Numbered from the stretch's first letter, positions 11,863-23,341 are shown. The stretch: DNA of 64,000 nucleotides from Flectonema sp. DT1601 (GCA_964019425.1 OZ025782.1:434001-498000), one strand, 5' to 3'. Made by a program: numbers and translations. Notes: generated by a model from the letters alone, not told the origin.

Positions 11863-12030
11863 AACCCCAAACGACAATATTCTCAAAAAGTAAATAATAA
11901 TATTAAAAAAAACTAAAAAAACGATTGATGGCCACTCTTGTCTGCGAGACGAGGTCCATATACGTGGAGAGAATCAAAAAGAAATACGTCGAAAAAGAAT
12001 CCTTGGGAAGGAATCTTTCGTTGTGGGGTT
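11863..12030. repeat. 168-bp module, copy 3
   Basis: Third copy of the module at 9550-9717. It is preceded by a 50-bp flank shared with copy 1. Confidence 0.6.
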
Positions 12031-12835
12031 AAGAGAAGTCAAAAAAAAAAAAATTAAAAATAATTTAAAAAAAAGTTGTATTTTTTTTTTGATACACCGC
12101 AACCAGCATCCTTATAGAAGCTTCGCAAATAATTATTTACTCAAAAGCGGTAATTGTTATATTAATTCTTTTTTTTTTTTTTTGACACAGGAATATAAAA
12201 AGGAAAGGGGGTAACAAAAAAAAAAAAAAAAACTACAGTTGATGTGTACGACGTTTTAACTCACACTCATAACAACGGATGACAGAAGACTCGGCATTGC
12301 CTTGTTTGTTTAGGTTTGATAATTGATGTTGTTGTTCTATGAAAAATTCACACTGTACCAGGCTCAGGTTCAGTTACTTTATGTTGCCCGGATGACTCCA
12401 GTGGTACAAAAAGACAAGAGAGAGAGAGAGAATAATATACACACTCTCTCTATTGAAATAGTTAGTTATTAGTTAGAATATGAGTTTGTTATAAAAAAGT
12501 GCACTAAAATAAAATATAAAAAAGAAAAGTTATAAAAACACATTGTTCTGCTGTTCCATAATACACTGTGGAATATACACACTCTCTCTATTGAAATAGT
12601 TAGTTATTAGTTAGTTATTTAATCCAACGTTACTGTATATTATGAGTGCTAGGTAACTCACCGTAACAGAGGACCCAATCCGTAGCCATATCCGAAGATT
12701 TCGCATGGATTGTTGAAGTGGCATCGACTGAAGATTAATAAATACCAATCTCCAGCTTTCCGCCTCGCCTAGCTTATTAAACTATCGAACTAAAATAAAA
12801 AAAAAAAAAAAAACCAAAAAAAAAATAAAAAAAAA

Positions 12836-13043
<208 letters not shown>

Positions 13044-13081
13044 TGTGTATTAATTGGGGGGATGCTTAAGTTGACATAATT

Positions 13082-13180
13082 CAACTCGAAACAGTTTAAT
13101 TATTATCGAGTGGGGATTCCGGCGCCGAGCGCGAAAAGCGCGAGGGGTCGGCATCACCACGAGATGATAATTATGAGTTG
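13082..13180. other. Long GC-cored hairpin, possible structured RNA
   Basis: Nested inverted segments: CAACTC 13082-13087 with GAGTTG 13175-13180; AATTATTATC 13098-13107 with GATGATAATT 13163-13172; a GAGTGG/CCAC layer; GCCGA near 13124-13128 with TCGGC at 13148-13152; GCGC-GAAAA-GCGC apex at 13129-13141. The GC-rich core stands out in AT-rich flanks. Function unknown; it could be an RNA gene or an element end. Confidence 0.45.
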
Positions 13181-13607
13181 AGAGTTAGACATATGGGATA
13201 CAAAGAAATTTAATTACTGTGGAACCAAGTCAGACTCCAGATAGCCCAACCAGCTGTGATATAGCATTCGAGGTCAACAAGAAAGCATAATATGATGAGG
13301 AGAGCTACTCGCCGAAGAGTAAACTACCATAGTACGCAAATGCATAACAAAAAAAGAAAAAACCTCCGAAGGATAGTTGAGCACTTCTTGTCTTATGTTA
13401 CCATAACATTGATTTCATAAAATTAAAAAAAAAATTGTATGAAGGGAAATCAATCAAGATTAAACCCATCAAGTCGTAAGGGGTAGTAAGCAATGACTAC
13501 AACTACAAGGAACTTCAAGTGCGTCTTGATTATAAAAGTCAGTGGAAATTGTTAGAAAAGGAAATGGAAGGCTTTGTGTAGGCGACATAACTGTGGGCCA
13601 GACAGCC

Positions 13608-13646
<39 letters not shown>

Positions 13647-13890
13647 CCCCCAAGAAAAGAAGGCAAATGAATTTCCAGGAAAATATACAAAAAAAAACAG
13701 ATTCTAAATTAATATAAAGTCTCTCACCCATCTATATAGGAAGTAGGGTGAAAATAAGAAGGAAAAAAAAATCATTCAGATATAGCAACACACAAACATT
13801 TTTTTTACATTTAAAAAAAAAAAAAAAAAAAAAATTAAAAATAACAGTGTTATTAATCTGAACAAAGTCTGTTTTCCGTTTTTTTTTTTT
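13181..13890. other. 3' region of membrane-protein gene
   Basis: No gene seen. Contains a 34-base T-run (13611-13643) and other homopolymers. Confidence 0.5.
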
Positions 13891-15681
13891 TTATGACACA
13901 ACACTAACTGTTTCGCCATGAAGCAGCGAAGTAGTAGGCAGTAGCTCTTTATAAGCATAAAGGTCTGGTGATGACAAATTCAGTGATTGAAAATCACCCG
14001 TATCATGGGATTCATGCTGTAAAAGATCATCAATGGGTGCGGCTATGGTTAGCTGACCCAATTCTGATATGTATTTGTTGCTGTCGTCGTCAGATTTGAG
14101 CGCTTCGACATCTATTTTTGCTTCAAACTCGTTCAACGCGACCGATAAATATAATAAATCCTTCATAATGTTGTTTCTATTAGTTTTTGGATCATCAATA
14201 CACGAAACATAAGTACTCAATATTATGTGTAATACGATATCAGCGAAAACAACTTTAGAAGAAAAAAATCCAGCTATGAATGAAACTCCCATTCTAATTA
14301 TCGACTGTGGTAACAGAGCATTCTTTATAATTTTTATTCCGTCAGCCTTCAATGCTACAATATGAGATGCTTTTAACACACCGAATATCAGGCAAATCAC
14401 TGATAATAATTTAAGAATGAGTGACATCCTTCCCAACTTAAGAACTAAGGCTTTCGCATCATCAACTCTGCCGGCTTTCAGTAATTTTTCATGAAATAAA
14501 ATATAAAGTGAAGCTGATGTAGTCATAAACAAAGCAGTAAACATAGTAGGTAAAGTACCAACAACTATTAAAATAATCGCACATAAAAACATTGTGACTG
14601 GGAGTGCTGCTGCTTGCAATAGCACTAAAAGCCAAGTTGTTAGTCTTGCATCAGGAAAGGTAACCTTTGAGACGCTCATTCCTCCTTGTAGTCCCATCAG
14701 AATCCCGAGAACACTTGGTGCTAGTGATTTCATAACAATGAAAGATGAAACCACTGTTGGAACGTACACCAGCAGTTTCAGTACCGTTCCCATTAGTGTT
14801 AACACGAGCTTACCATGTTTCAGATCCAACCACAATTCACTAATAAAAGCACTTCCAATTTCATGTGCCTGTTTACTACAAATATCCGTGTACTTGAGTG
14901 GAGAATTACCAGCCAACGTAGTAATTGGAAGACCAGAATTAGCTAGTACTGAACAAGCATCCTGGATCATTAATTGTGGGCTATCAATCTCCATCCAGGG
15001 GACCATAAAGAACGCGAATGGCATTAGAAATGTAAGAACAAAACCACACACTGCTAAAAATCTAGATTGATTTAAATCCTGCCAACGGTACGCAGCGAAA
15101 CTGAAGAACGACAATGACAGAATTGCCTGACTGCAAGGAACCATTGCAAATATTTGTTCCTTAAAGTGCGTTCGAAGGACAGTATCAATTGAAAAGAAAT
15201 CGTCTGCTTCGACTTCAGAAGAAAATGAACCGTTAGTATACACGTTGAAGATTGTCATTGCGACATCTGCCGCGTAAAATAACATTGAAGCAGATAATTG
15301 ACTTCGTCTCCAACACATCATGGCTTTTGGAAGGTCATGAAGGCAAGACGTTTTTGAATCTTTTCTGAGATCTAAAATGATGTGTTCAGCTTCTGTTGGG
15401 ATTACAGCACGAAGATTGTTAGTAAAAAGCCGATGAAGTTCCTTCAAAGTGTGGGGTGGTAGCACCATTTTAAGCCCCCCACCAGGTTTTGATTTCGATG
15501 GTCTCACCATCCAACATGACACCATCAACAGTACGACAACTATAAACGCATTTACAGCAATACCCATCCATCTCAAAGGTGAAGATTCACCTGCATCAGG
15601 CGCAGTAGTTACTGGCTGTCCCAAACACATCATAACATTAAGTGCAACTACAAGGGTAACTATGTTCAATTTCATTTCCAT
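13891..15681 (-). CDS. Multi-pass membrane protein, function unknown
   Basis: A 596-codon open frame starting at an ATG (15681) with an N-terminal signal-like segment. About eight to ten hydrophobic spans follow: roughly residues 38-59, 129-149, 178-199, 208-231, 295-320, 350-400 (probably two), 420-441 and 458-490. An approximately 100-residue acidic/polar tail ends the protein. I recognise no transporter or receptor signature. Signal peptide plus many spans suggests a plasma-membrane or endomembrane protein. Codon use resembles the other cellular genes, and no frameshift is visible, so I take it as a real gene. Confidence 0.75.
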   Translation of the reverse strand: MEMKLNIVTLVVALNVMMCLGQPVTTAPDAGESSPLRWMGIAVNAFIVVVLLMVSCWMVRPSKSKPGGGLKMVLPPHTLKELHRLFTNNLRAVIPTEAEHIILDLRKDSKTSCLHDLPKAMMCWRRSQLSASMLFYAADVAMTIFNVYTNGSFSSEVEADDFFSIDTVLRTHFKEQIFAMVPCSQAILSLSFFSFAAYRWQDLNQSRFLAVCGFVLTFLMPFAFFMVPWMEIDSPQLMIQDACSVLANSGLPITTLAGNSPLKYTDICSKQAHEIGSAFISELWLDLKHGKLVLTLMGTVLKLLVYVPTVVSSFIVMKSLAPSVLGILMGLQGGMSVSKVTFPDARLTTWLLVLLQAAALPVTMFLCAIILIVVGTLPTMFTALFMTTSASLYILFHEKLLKAGRVDDAKALVLKLGRMSLILKLLSVICLIFGVLKASHIVALKADGIKIIKNALLPQSIIRMGVSFIAGFFSSKVVFADIVLHIILSTYVSCIDDPKTNRNNIMKDLLYLSVALNEFEAKIDVEALKSDDDSNKYISELGQLTIAAPIDDLLQHESHDTGDFQSLNLSSPDLYAYKELLPTTSLLHGETVSVVS

Positions 15682-16329
15682 GATTACCCTGATGACGAAA
15701 AAGTAAATGATAATTTATAATTTTAACTTTTCCAAAACAACGATAAAGAGACCCCAGAGGGTATTCTAACGAGACGAGACCATCAAAACAATGACACTCC
15801 ATACAAGCGAAGGGATAACTTGATACAATGATTAAATATAAAGCAACTTGAAACTGGCTAAAACGAATATAGGGTTCGGACAAAACCGGTTGCAATGAAA
15901 AGAGACCAACAGTTAGTATCGATAAAATCCCATATGTGGGAACTGGCATCAAGCCTGTTTTCTGCCGCAATTACAGCTTGTAGCGCTTTAGGGGCGTCGG
16001 TGTTGCTGTAACCCTCCGAAGCTTCTCCTTCCGCAACCCTTGGCGGTGCAACATTGTCTTTTCTGTCTTTTCCCTTGACTGTTTGGTGTCATCGGAGGTC
16101 ATCTGTTGACATAACGGAGTCAGTAGTTGATCGTGAGACTCTGAAGGTGTGTCTGCTTGACGTTTTGGAATATCAAACAAACATCTTCTGTTTACATCCT
16201 TTATATCTTCATCTGATATCGCCGCGCTTCCCGTTCTCATTTGGAAGGTCTGGTCCGCAACTTCGTAAACGCGTTACGAACTCGGCACTTCAAAGTTGCG
16301 GATTTATTGCTACCAAACAATTAGCCAAC
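15682..16329. other. Upstream region of membrane-protein gene
   Basis: No gene supported. A minus-strand frame of 89 codons (15971-16240) is open and somewhat less AT-rich than its surroundings but has no recognisable feature. It could be a fragment of a mobile element. Confidence 0.4.
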
Positions 16330-16495
16330 AGAACACTGAACCAGCAGTGTCATAAAGATACTGGAGACCGCCTCTCAACCAGCCTCAGAAGCTCATGGTT
16401 GCGAAGTCACTCTATAAAGAGGCGCTAAGTGGTAGTAGTGATGTAACAGGAGTGTGTCCTCTCTGTAACGGCATCTACAAGTCTGGCGCAGTTTC
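16330..16495 (+). pseudogene. Fragment of RLE-LINE N-terminal zinc-finger region
   Basis: Translated pieces CHKDTGDRLS and, after a frameshift, VCPLCNGIYKSGAV match CHKDTGNHLS and KCPLCFETYLKGPV at the start of the LINE frame at 30337-33921. Both ends are cut: at 16496 it meets a YR-element gag fragment. A small, broken relic of a related LINE. Confidence 0.6.
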
Positions 16496-17020
16496 TCCTG
16501 AAAACCCCTTTGGGAAATTGCTCTTAAACCTATTCTGTGGATTCCAACTTCCTCTCCCCTTATCCCCTTTCCCATTCCACTCGTTCTTCAGCTTCTTCCC
16601 TCTGCGTCTAACTCAGCTAATTCCACTGCCTTATCGAACGTCTTTCCGGACTTCACCAGACGTTCGATATCATCCGAGCTTATTCTTTTCGTGGTGTACT
16701 GCTACTTCATGATCAAGTTTTCTAATGATTTGTTCATGCTTCTCACGAGGGGTTTTGAGGTGACCCAGTCTGTTGTCGATATGCTCTAATATAGCTTTAA
16801 TATTATCACGCACCACTTCAAACGCACCCCTTAATTCTCTCAGTTCACGAGTGGCTACTTTGCCGCTATGCACTTGTTCTCTAAGGTATCGAGCAATCTA
16901 TCCGCACCTCCTTGTGCTAGTATATCGCGCCACTGTAATACATTAGTTGCTTCTGGCGCCAACTCGAATTCGCGACACTCCAAATTATCTGGAGTTAATT
17001 GGCATTTTACACCCCCTTTA
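16496..17020 (-). pseudogene. gag fragment of a third YR retrotransposon copy
   Basis: On the minus strand the pieces TNVLQWRDILAQGGADRLLD, KVATRELRELRGAFEVVRDN and SDDIER.VKSG match the gag of family 1 (55037-56317) with moderate divergence. At least two frameshifts and an internal change break it. At 17020 it joins repeat family F at a fixed internal position of F, so this may be an F derivative or a chimera. Confidence 0.75.
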
Positions 17021-17304
17021 CAGTTTTGTTTTTCTTTCTTTTTTAAGAAGAAAATCAGGACATCCAAGCACTGCTGGATAGTTGCTGAATGCAGCTGCCT
17101 GTGGCATTATAATAACAGGCAGAGTCATTTGTAGTTCATAGTTTACCTTTGATTTTATAACTTCACATAGGTACTATGAACGATGAGAGATCCAGTGGGA
17201 TCACTCAGGGTCTAGTAGAGACCACCAATGTTGTGCGTTGATAGGCAAGGTGACCAACCTTGACATTCTTTCTTTTCTCTCCTGTTGTGACAAACACAAA
17301 ATAC
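17021..17304 (+). repeat. Repeat family F, partial copy
   Basis: Same sequence and orientation as part of 44870-45140. It is cut at 17304, before the conserved F 3' hairpin. Confidence 0.8.
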
Positions 17305-17410
17305 ACACACAGCATACTTGTGCAAAAAGCTAAAGCTAAAGCTAAGCTTTTTAGAGCTAAGCTAAAGCTATTTAGCTTTTTTTAGCTTTTTTGAAAAAAA
17401 AATTTCAAAC
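17305..17410. repeat. AGCTTT-rich repeat, copy 1
   Basis: Tandem AAGCTAAAGCTAAGC-type sequence. A second copy at about 22334-22400 starts with the same CATACTTGTGC, so the same element end abuts two different gag/F sequences. Confidence 0.6.
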
Positions 17411-17891
17411 AAAAAATACCTCATTTTTGGACATTTTTGGTATTTTTTTGGAATTTTTTTAGAAAAAGAATTGGCTTTAACTTCAACTATACAGAAAATA
17501 ATGATATAACACTGTGATTTTTTGTTTGTGCACGAAACCGTGAACCGACTTAAACTGATAAAGCTAAAGGAGGTTTACGTGTGCTGCCAACATTCTTTTT
17601 CGTTCTTACAATACTTGTTAAATGCAAAAAAAAATGGAAAGTTGTTGAAAATAAAGCAGTGGAAAATTGAGAAACTGGCACTGTGGAGCTTGAAAGCATT
17701 TTTTTTGAATTTTTTGAAAAAAAAATTATTCTCTCAGAATGTAAAAAAAAAAAAAAAAAAAATTTACTTGAAAGGGAGTAAAAAAAAAAAAAAATTTAAT
17801 TAAAAAAGCTAGTAACCAGTCTTATTTGGGTTTATTTGGGGTCTTTTGGTATATTAGCAGCTAAATCTGTGAACAGAGCAAGGATATAAGG
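17411..17891. other. Non-coding stretch
   Basis: A/T runs, no supported gene. Confidence 0.5.
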
Positions 17892-18048
17892 TAATTTGCT
17901 TTCCATGTCTGTACAGCACCTGAATAAAGAATATAAAGTAATACGCACAACTGGCAGAACAGATACTAAGGACATTCATGTGACCCTATCCTAATCTTAG
18001 ATAGGTTCACCGCGCTGGGTAGTGCCAGGTCCTGACGGGACACCGGCA
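17892..18048 (-). repeat. Family 2 split repeat B2
   Basis: Copy of 18289-18445, also found at 28078-28240. It is the outer terminal repeat of the element. Confidence 0.85.
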
Positions 18049-18065
18049 GGGGGTGGGTGGGTGGG

Positions 18066-18288
18066 TTTTGAATTGAAGAGTGGAAGTGGGTGAGTGGCTG
18101 TGAACTGCAGAAGAAGTTCAATAATAACGATAAAACTAATAACAGTACCACTCACGCCGAATATATAATATGCGCGAGGTAAGAGAAGTGGAATAAAATA
18201 CACACAAAGTAATTTCGGTAGTTTATGTTTTCTTTATCATCGGCGCTGCTTTAGGACATGGTAGCAAATTACCTAAATGGAATTTCAA
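18066..18288 (-). repeat. Family 2 split repeat A2
   Basis: Matches 28243-28465. Separated from B2 by a short G-rich spacer (18049-18065) and directly joined to B1 at 18289. Confidence 0.85.
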
Positions 18289-18452
18289 TAATTTGCTTTC
18301 CATGTCTGTACAGCACCTGAATAAAGAATATAAAGTAATACGCACAACTGGCAGAACAGATACTAAGGACATTCATGTGACCCTATCCTAATCTTAGATA
18401 GGTTCACCGCGCTGGGGTAGTGCCAGGTCCTGACGGGACACCGGCACCAACA
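18289..18452 (-). repeat. Family 2 split repeat B1
   Basis: Repeat of 17892-18048. The RT/RNase H reading frame runs on into this repeat before its stop. Confidence 0.85.
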
Positions 18453-19946
18453 CCCCGACGCGAGTTGAAGAATGCCCCCAACGCCTGTTCCACCTTGGAT
18501 CTGGTAGAGGAAGAAATGGGTTCCCTGGACGGTACATCCGCAGGATTGTACTTAGTGCTGACCCACTCCAAATTATACGAACATTTTAATCAGCCTTGCT
18601 GATTCCATTAAGAGTTTGTCCCAGGGCATCAGCCTCAAGAACATTGATATGCCGGCTTTCCCCCGGCGGCCATGATGAGCCAACAATAACAAGTTCCCCT
18701 GTATCCCAAACAACAACTCCTCCCCATCCTTGCAATGAGGCATCAACAAAAACATCTGCAGTCTTTCCTTTCTTTTCTTTAGGGATTATCTCCCTTTCAA
18801 TCTGAACAGAAGAAATCCAAGAAATAAGCTCTTTCTCAACAGAGTGTGGGATCTTCAAAACATCCTGTACCCGAAATACCCCCCTGTTCAGATAATTTGT
18901 AATTCTTCGGAGGTATTTCAATGCAAACCAGTACCTCCCTGGGGAAACACCAGAGACTGTACTTGCATGAAGAAGGCGACCCCCCAAAGATTCCAATTGA
19001 GAAGCAGTCAAAGAAGAAAGGCAAGTGGAACGAAGCTTCCTCTTAATCTTGGTACCCAATCCCACTGTTTTCTTTTTATGTGAAAACAGAACACCAAGAA
19101 ACTCATAACAAGTAGAACAATCAATCGAGTCACTTGGTTTCCATGTCACTCCTGCCCTCCTTGCCAGGTCATCCATTCTTGAAGTGGCAGCCTGAACAGC
19201 CTGTCTTGGTCCAAAGAGACGAATATTATCGATCCACCAATGAATGCTGACATCTCTCTCTGCATGTTGTTCTAAAACAAAAAGCGGGTCGCCTGCAACA
19301 ACTGCCGCAATGGTGTTCATAAGCTCAGGTGCACATACATGTCCCATCGGTAAACGAGTAAGAGCATATGACTTACCAGAAGAGTCATAAAAAGCGAAAA
19401 AGGGTCTAGACTCTACTGGAATACTTATCTGATAGAACCCAGTTTTAAAATCTCTGCAAGATGCAACTTCAGAGTGCACAGCTCCGAGATAATGAGACAC
19501 ATGTTTCAAAGGTACATAAGGTACATAGATATCAGAGGTCAACTTGTTATTCTGTGCCTTGGTCCAAAGAATGAACCTCTGCCTGTTACCAGTCTCTCTC
19601 TCTTCGTAAACTGTGAATGGTACATTATGAGAGATTGGGACAGACTTGAAAGGGACTGCAACTCCACATTGCACCAACTCCGAAGCATGCTTACTGCTAA
19701 CTTCGACTGAAAACCTCTCTCAATTGATATTGCGGAATCTGTAGTAGAAATCGGACTTGGGAAGGTCAACGACCACACATGTTGAAAGCGCTGCTTAACC
19801 TTAGGTAGCATCCTCTTTAATAAAAAAGGTACATCCATAGGTCCCGTCTTTGAATCATGAAGCGGTGCAGAGTGTTCATCAGGTGTGATGGGCAAACGTG
19901 TACTTTTGGAACGATGCGTGAATTGAGTTGACATTTTTCGAATCAC
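18453..19946 (-). pseudogene. Family 2 reverse transcriptase/RNase H, broken
   Basis: RT blocks: RFILWTK, SCRDFKTGFYQISI (motif A), LPMGHVCAPELM (motif B), HWWIDNIRLFG (motif C with W-I-D-N instead of Y-x-D-D), YEFLGVLFSH. RNase H blocks: VFVDASLQGWGGVVV, HINVLEADAL, then NPADVPSRE near 18500. Compared with family 1, the VDNTS segment of RNase H is deleted and the frame is shifted at about 18560-18600. A second frameshift lies near 19690, upstream of RT. Functions in the intact relative: cDNA synthesis and RNA removal. Confidence 0.9.
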
Positions 19947-19976
19947 TTCTCGCTCATCTGACCGTCCAATATCACC

Positions 19977-21672
19977 TCATAGGAAACGAGTGACATCCGC
20001 TGTTCTCAGTGCCCTGGCCATTGCAATAGGATTTCCCCCATACCTGAGGGTTGTGCTCGATATCGGTGAAGTCCCTGCATGCTTTGCTAATCTGCTTATC
20101 AGGATTTCGCTGATTCCTGACTGTCGTCGTCTTGTTGCGAGCACCTCTAACAGACAGCTGATGGCACCTCGCTTTATCGAATGGGCGGTGTATTTCTTCA
20201 TGGTGTTGTCCTTCTGGAATTCCTTCACCAGTCTTGAAGTATCCCACGGGTGGAGTTGTTCGAAGTCTCCCATTTGTCTTACCAGAGTCTCGATCTGATC
20301 GGTATGCCTTCCACTGATGACTGTCCACCTGCTGGGCGAGTATTGGATTTGCTTTCCTTCCCTTGGGTGTGCGAAACCAATCGATTATTATTTCGTACGG
20401 CCTTAGTACTATGAACTGATTCCTTGATAAAGCAGCAGTCTCGCCCCACCTTGATGCTGTCTTCCAACAAACCAACATTGCCAGGCAGGTCCGCTTGTTC
20501 TGCACTTTTGCCCAGTTTATCAGGTCGACATGCGTTATAGGCAAGGCCTGCTCCAGAGGAATTGCTGCACCTGATGCTCTCAGTGCTGCAGCCAGACTTA
20601 GGAGCGGTCCATTGTCCATTCCCATTCTCCCCATTAATGCTGAGAGGTTTTTTGCATAAGTCAAGAGTCCCTGCAGTGCTACTCCAGTTGCCATGACAAA
20701 GAGCACTGCCGTGCTCGCTGTTACTGGTTGCTTCCTTTCCCTTGCCCAATTCTGAAATCTTCGCCAAAGATTTCTCCTGTTGGAGGTCGTTTTGGCAGCC
20801 CACATCTGCTCCATAGTTCCTTGCAACAGTTCTGTTGCCTCGACACAGCTCACGCTGTCTTCCTTGTGACTCTTTTTTGCCACGTTGGGTCCTTCCATCA
20901 TGTTCAGCAGGATATTTCCAACAATATTTTCTTGTGAGCCTTCCGTTAGCATTCTGTCTGTTGTGCGATCGGTACTTCTTATTATTCTGCAGTGCGTTGA
21001 ATAGGTTTTTGGTGGAGTATTTGAACGAACTGGGCATCCTTTGGATTCCTTTGAATTTGGCTCCTGAGTTGTCAAGTTCTTGCCTGATGCCTTGAGCTCT
21101 GGGCTTAGCTTCGTTCGTGTATCCATGTTTTCCTGAGGCTCTGAACTTGTGGAGTTCCGTCTCAGAATTAACTTGTTTAAGCGCCGCCGAGTTTCTATAA
21201 TTAATAGCTTGTCTTTGGGTTTCAGGACAAGGCTTTGTTGTTTTACTGCATTCAGGCTTTGTCGAGCATCTACTACCGACTGTACAATTGAGATATGGCT
21301 TCGCCTCAATGTGCCTCGGTCCTTTCGAGCACCTAAAGGTAACAGCATCTTTGTAGCTGAAAGGATGTGAATGGGGTTCCGTTCTGACTTGCTTATTGAT
21401 ATCAACCTTGAACTTGTGATTGGGATATGATTCCGGCTTAATGTGTTTTGATTCCGTTGAGCACCTAAAAGGAACAGTGTCTTTGTGGCTGAGAGGATGT
21501 GAACAGGGTCCCTTTCTGCTTCGCTTATGCTTCGTCGAGTGTCTGTAACCGATGACAGCTTGGCTATTGATGGCAGCTTTGATACCGAGGTGATGATGGG
21601 GATGCAGCTTCTTTCTGATGTGCTTAAGTTTCGTCGAACCAACAGCAGTTTCGGAGTTGGGGATGCGAACAT
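19977..21672 (-). pseudogene. Family 2 tyrosine recombinase, one frameshift
   Basis: Catalytic blocks are visible: ASRWGE (Arg I), AHSIKRG (His-x-x-Lys/Arg), LAKHAG (His) and TLRYGG (Tyr). The frame switches by one base near 20338-20346, judged by aligning SPSRWTVIS with PSRWVVIRG of family 1. The recombinase core starts near 20930. The 740 bp upstream contain about 100-bp internal repeats (HILSATK-type units) that are open in two frames. Intact homologues insert circular cDNA by site-specific recombination. Confidence 0.88.
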
Positions 21673-21766
21673 TGTTTCGTTCTGATTGTTGAGTGTCTGT
21701 AATTAACGACAGTCTGTGCCTTTTTAGAAGGGGACACAACCTCACTTGCATTTGTCCTGGGGTTTG

Positions 21767-22336
21767 TCACTTTCCAAACCCCGCTTTCCCGTTTCCCCGC
21801 ACCGCTTTCTTGTTGTATGAGTAATTCTTACCTGATGATTTCTTCAATTGCAATTTTCGTTTTACAATAATCGCATTGGCTTTTTCCAAGGGGTCATCAC
21901 ACTCAATCCTCAGCTGCTCTTCCAGCTCACTCTGGCGGGTTCCGCTAACACTAAACATATGCTGCATTCGCAGCTGCTTCAGCAAAACATTCCCCTGCTT
22001 CACAAACCACGGCTCGTTCTCCCAGCCCGCAACAGAACTCATGCACATGAGATGGCCTTTGAGATTTTCAAATCTCTCCACAAGTTGCTTGCCACCCGGA
22101 AGGTACACTAACCCCATTACATATTTATTCTGCAGGTCATTAATTAACCTTTCCGCACCTCCCATACAAATCAATTCCGTCCAACCTTGGACATCTGTCA
22201 ATGACGCCAGGTCTTGCAAACGGTCGATGGCAGGTACTTCCATAACTGGTGGATGCGTAAAGGTATTAGCTGGCATGCTGTGTTCTGGAACTGGTAGTGG
22301 TGGTGGCGGTGGCATTGGTGAATGATTATGATCATA
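21767..22336 (-). pseudogene. Family 2 gag, 5'-truncated
   Basis: Matches family 1 gag around GGAERLINDLQNKY versus GGSERLLDKLENKY, with a basic, Gly-rich C terminus. A proline-rich part (PMPPPPPLPVPEH) lies near the truncated start. No ATG remains because the sequence is cut at about 22336 by the AGCTTT-rich repeat. Confidence 0.75.
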
Positions 22337-22410
22337 CTTGTGCAAAAAGCTAAAAGCTAAAGCTAAGCTATTTAGCTTTTTTTAGCTTTTTTTTGAAATT
22401 TTTTTTTTTT
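22334..22410. repeat. AGCTTT-rich repeat, copy 2
   Basis: Related to 17305-17410, with the same starting sequence at the junction with gag. Confidence 0.6.
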
Positions 22411-23104
22411 TTAATTTTGGCATGTTTCTGTACTTTTTTGATATTTTTTTTGGTTTTGTGAGGAAAAAAAGTGTGGAAAAAAAAAAAAAACACCAATTAT
22501 AATATTTCCAGTATCCACCACTACAGGTTTTTGTGTGTTTTTTGGCTCATTTAAGCTGTTAAGTGACGTGATTTTTCGATATTTGCGCAACCTGGTATCT
22601 ACAAAGATAACATTTCATAATTCAACTACTGCAACTGGAAATATTACTGCGCGGAAAAAACCGCACTAATTTCCAAATCTGCAAAAAACCGCACTAATTT
22701 TTCCACGCAGTAATATTTCCACCGCACTAATATTTCTGCTCAGAAGTGATTTTTTCTCCAGATGCTAGTTAGTATCATTAATTTTAGAACAGAAAAGTGA
22801 GAATAAGAAAAGTAGAGATCAATAAAAGAAAAGTATTCATTTCTGCAGTTTCCTAACATCAAAGGGTAATAGAATATGTAGTTTCAGGCCTTAATCTTAT
22901 ACTACTTGTCCCTTTTTAGGCCTTCATCAGTAAGTTCTAAGGGACTTCATTCTATGTTGAAGTTGCTATCGTTCAAAGATAAAAATCCATCGGAGCTCGC
23001 CAGGATAGGGCTAGCAATGTTTATTTGCTTTTGCTCAATTTGAATTTTTGACGTCTGGTCGTTTCACTATTACAGTCGAGTTAACGGATGAGTCGTCATC
23101 CAAT
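22411..23104. other. Non-coding stretch with a palindromic MITE-like core
   Basis: Contains a perfect 15-bp inverted repeat, 22637-22651 and 22706-22720, around repeated CCGCACTAATTT units. The layout is like the TA-flanked element at 38168. No gene. Confidence 0.5.
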
Positions 23105-23341
23105 TTCCTTAGTTAGTTAGTTAGCAAGTCCATCAGACCACCGGGTATCGGTTAGGTAGACACTCAAAGAGTACCGGGTGGCTCTTCTGAGGGTCCCCAA
23201 TACTGCGGCAGTAGGAAGAACCTAATCCCAGGGGATTATTTTGTTAGTATCAGCACAGGGCATACTAGATCAGGAGATCTAGAAACACTTTGCTTCCACC
23301 TTGTCCGGTATACTAGCAGGAAACCACGCAATTAAGTAAAC

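Larger units (their letters stand above)
10985..12570. repeat. Tandem duplication, unit about 700 bp, offset 878 bp
   Basis: Segment 10985 to about 11690 recurs from 11863 to about 12570 with few changes. It includes an AGAGAG tract and a terminal TTAGTTATTAGTTAG block. No coding potential. The terminal segment is seen a third time at about 10720-10815. Confidence 0.7.
17892..22336 (-). mobile_element. Decayed YR retrotransposon, family 2
   Basis: Minus-strand order: gag (22336-21767), tyrosine recombinase (21672-19977), RT/RNase H (about 19946-18453), then a B1-A2-B2 split direct repeat block (18452-17892). The left repeat A1 is missing because the 5' side is truncated at 22336. This layout matches the intact family 1 element at 54595-60060. 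Frameshifts near 20340 and 19690 and an internal deletion in RNase H make it non-autonomous. Confidence 0.85.

Noticed and set aside
15971-16240. Small gene of 89 codons upstream of the membrane protein
   Set aside because: No ribosome or splice context, no domain, adjacent to LINE relics.
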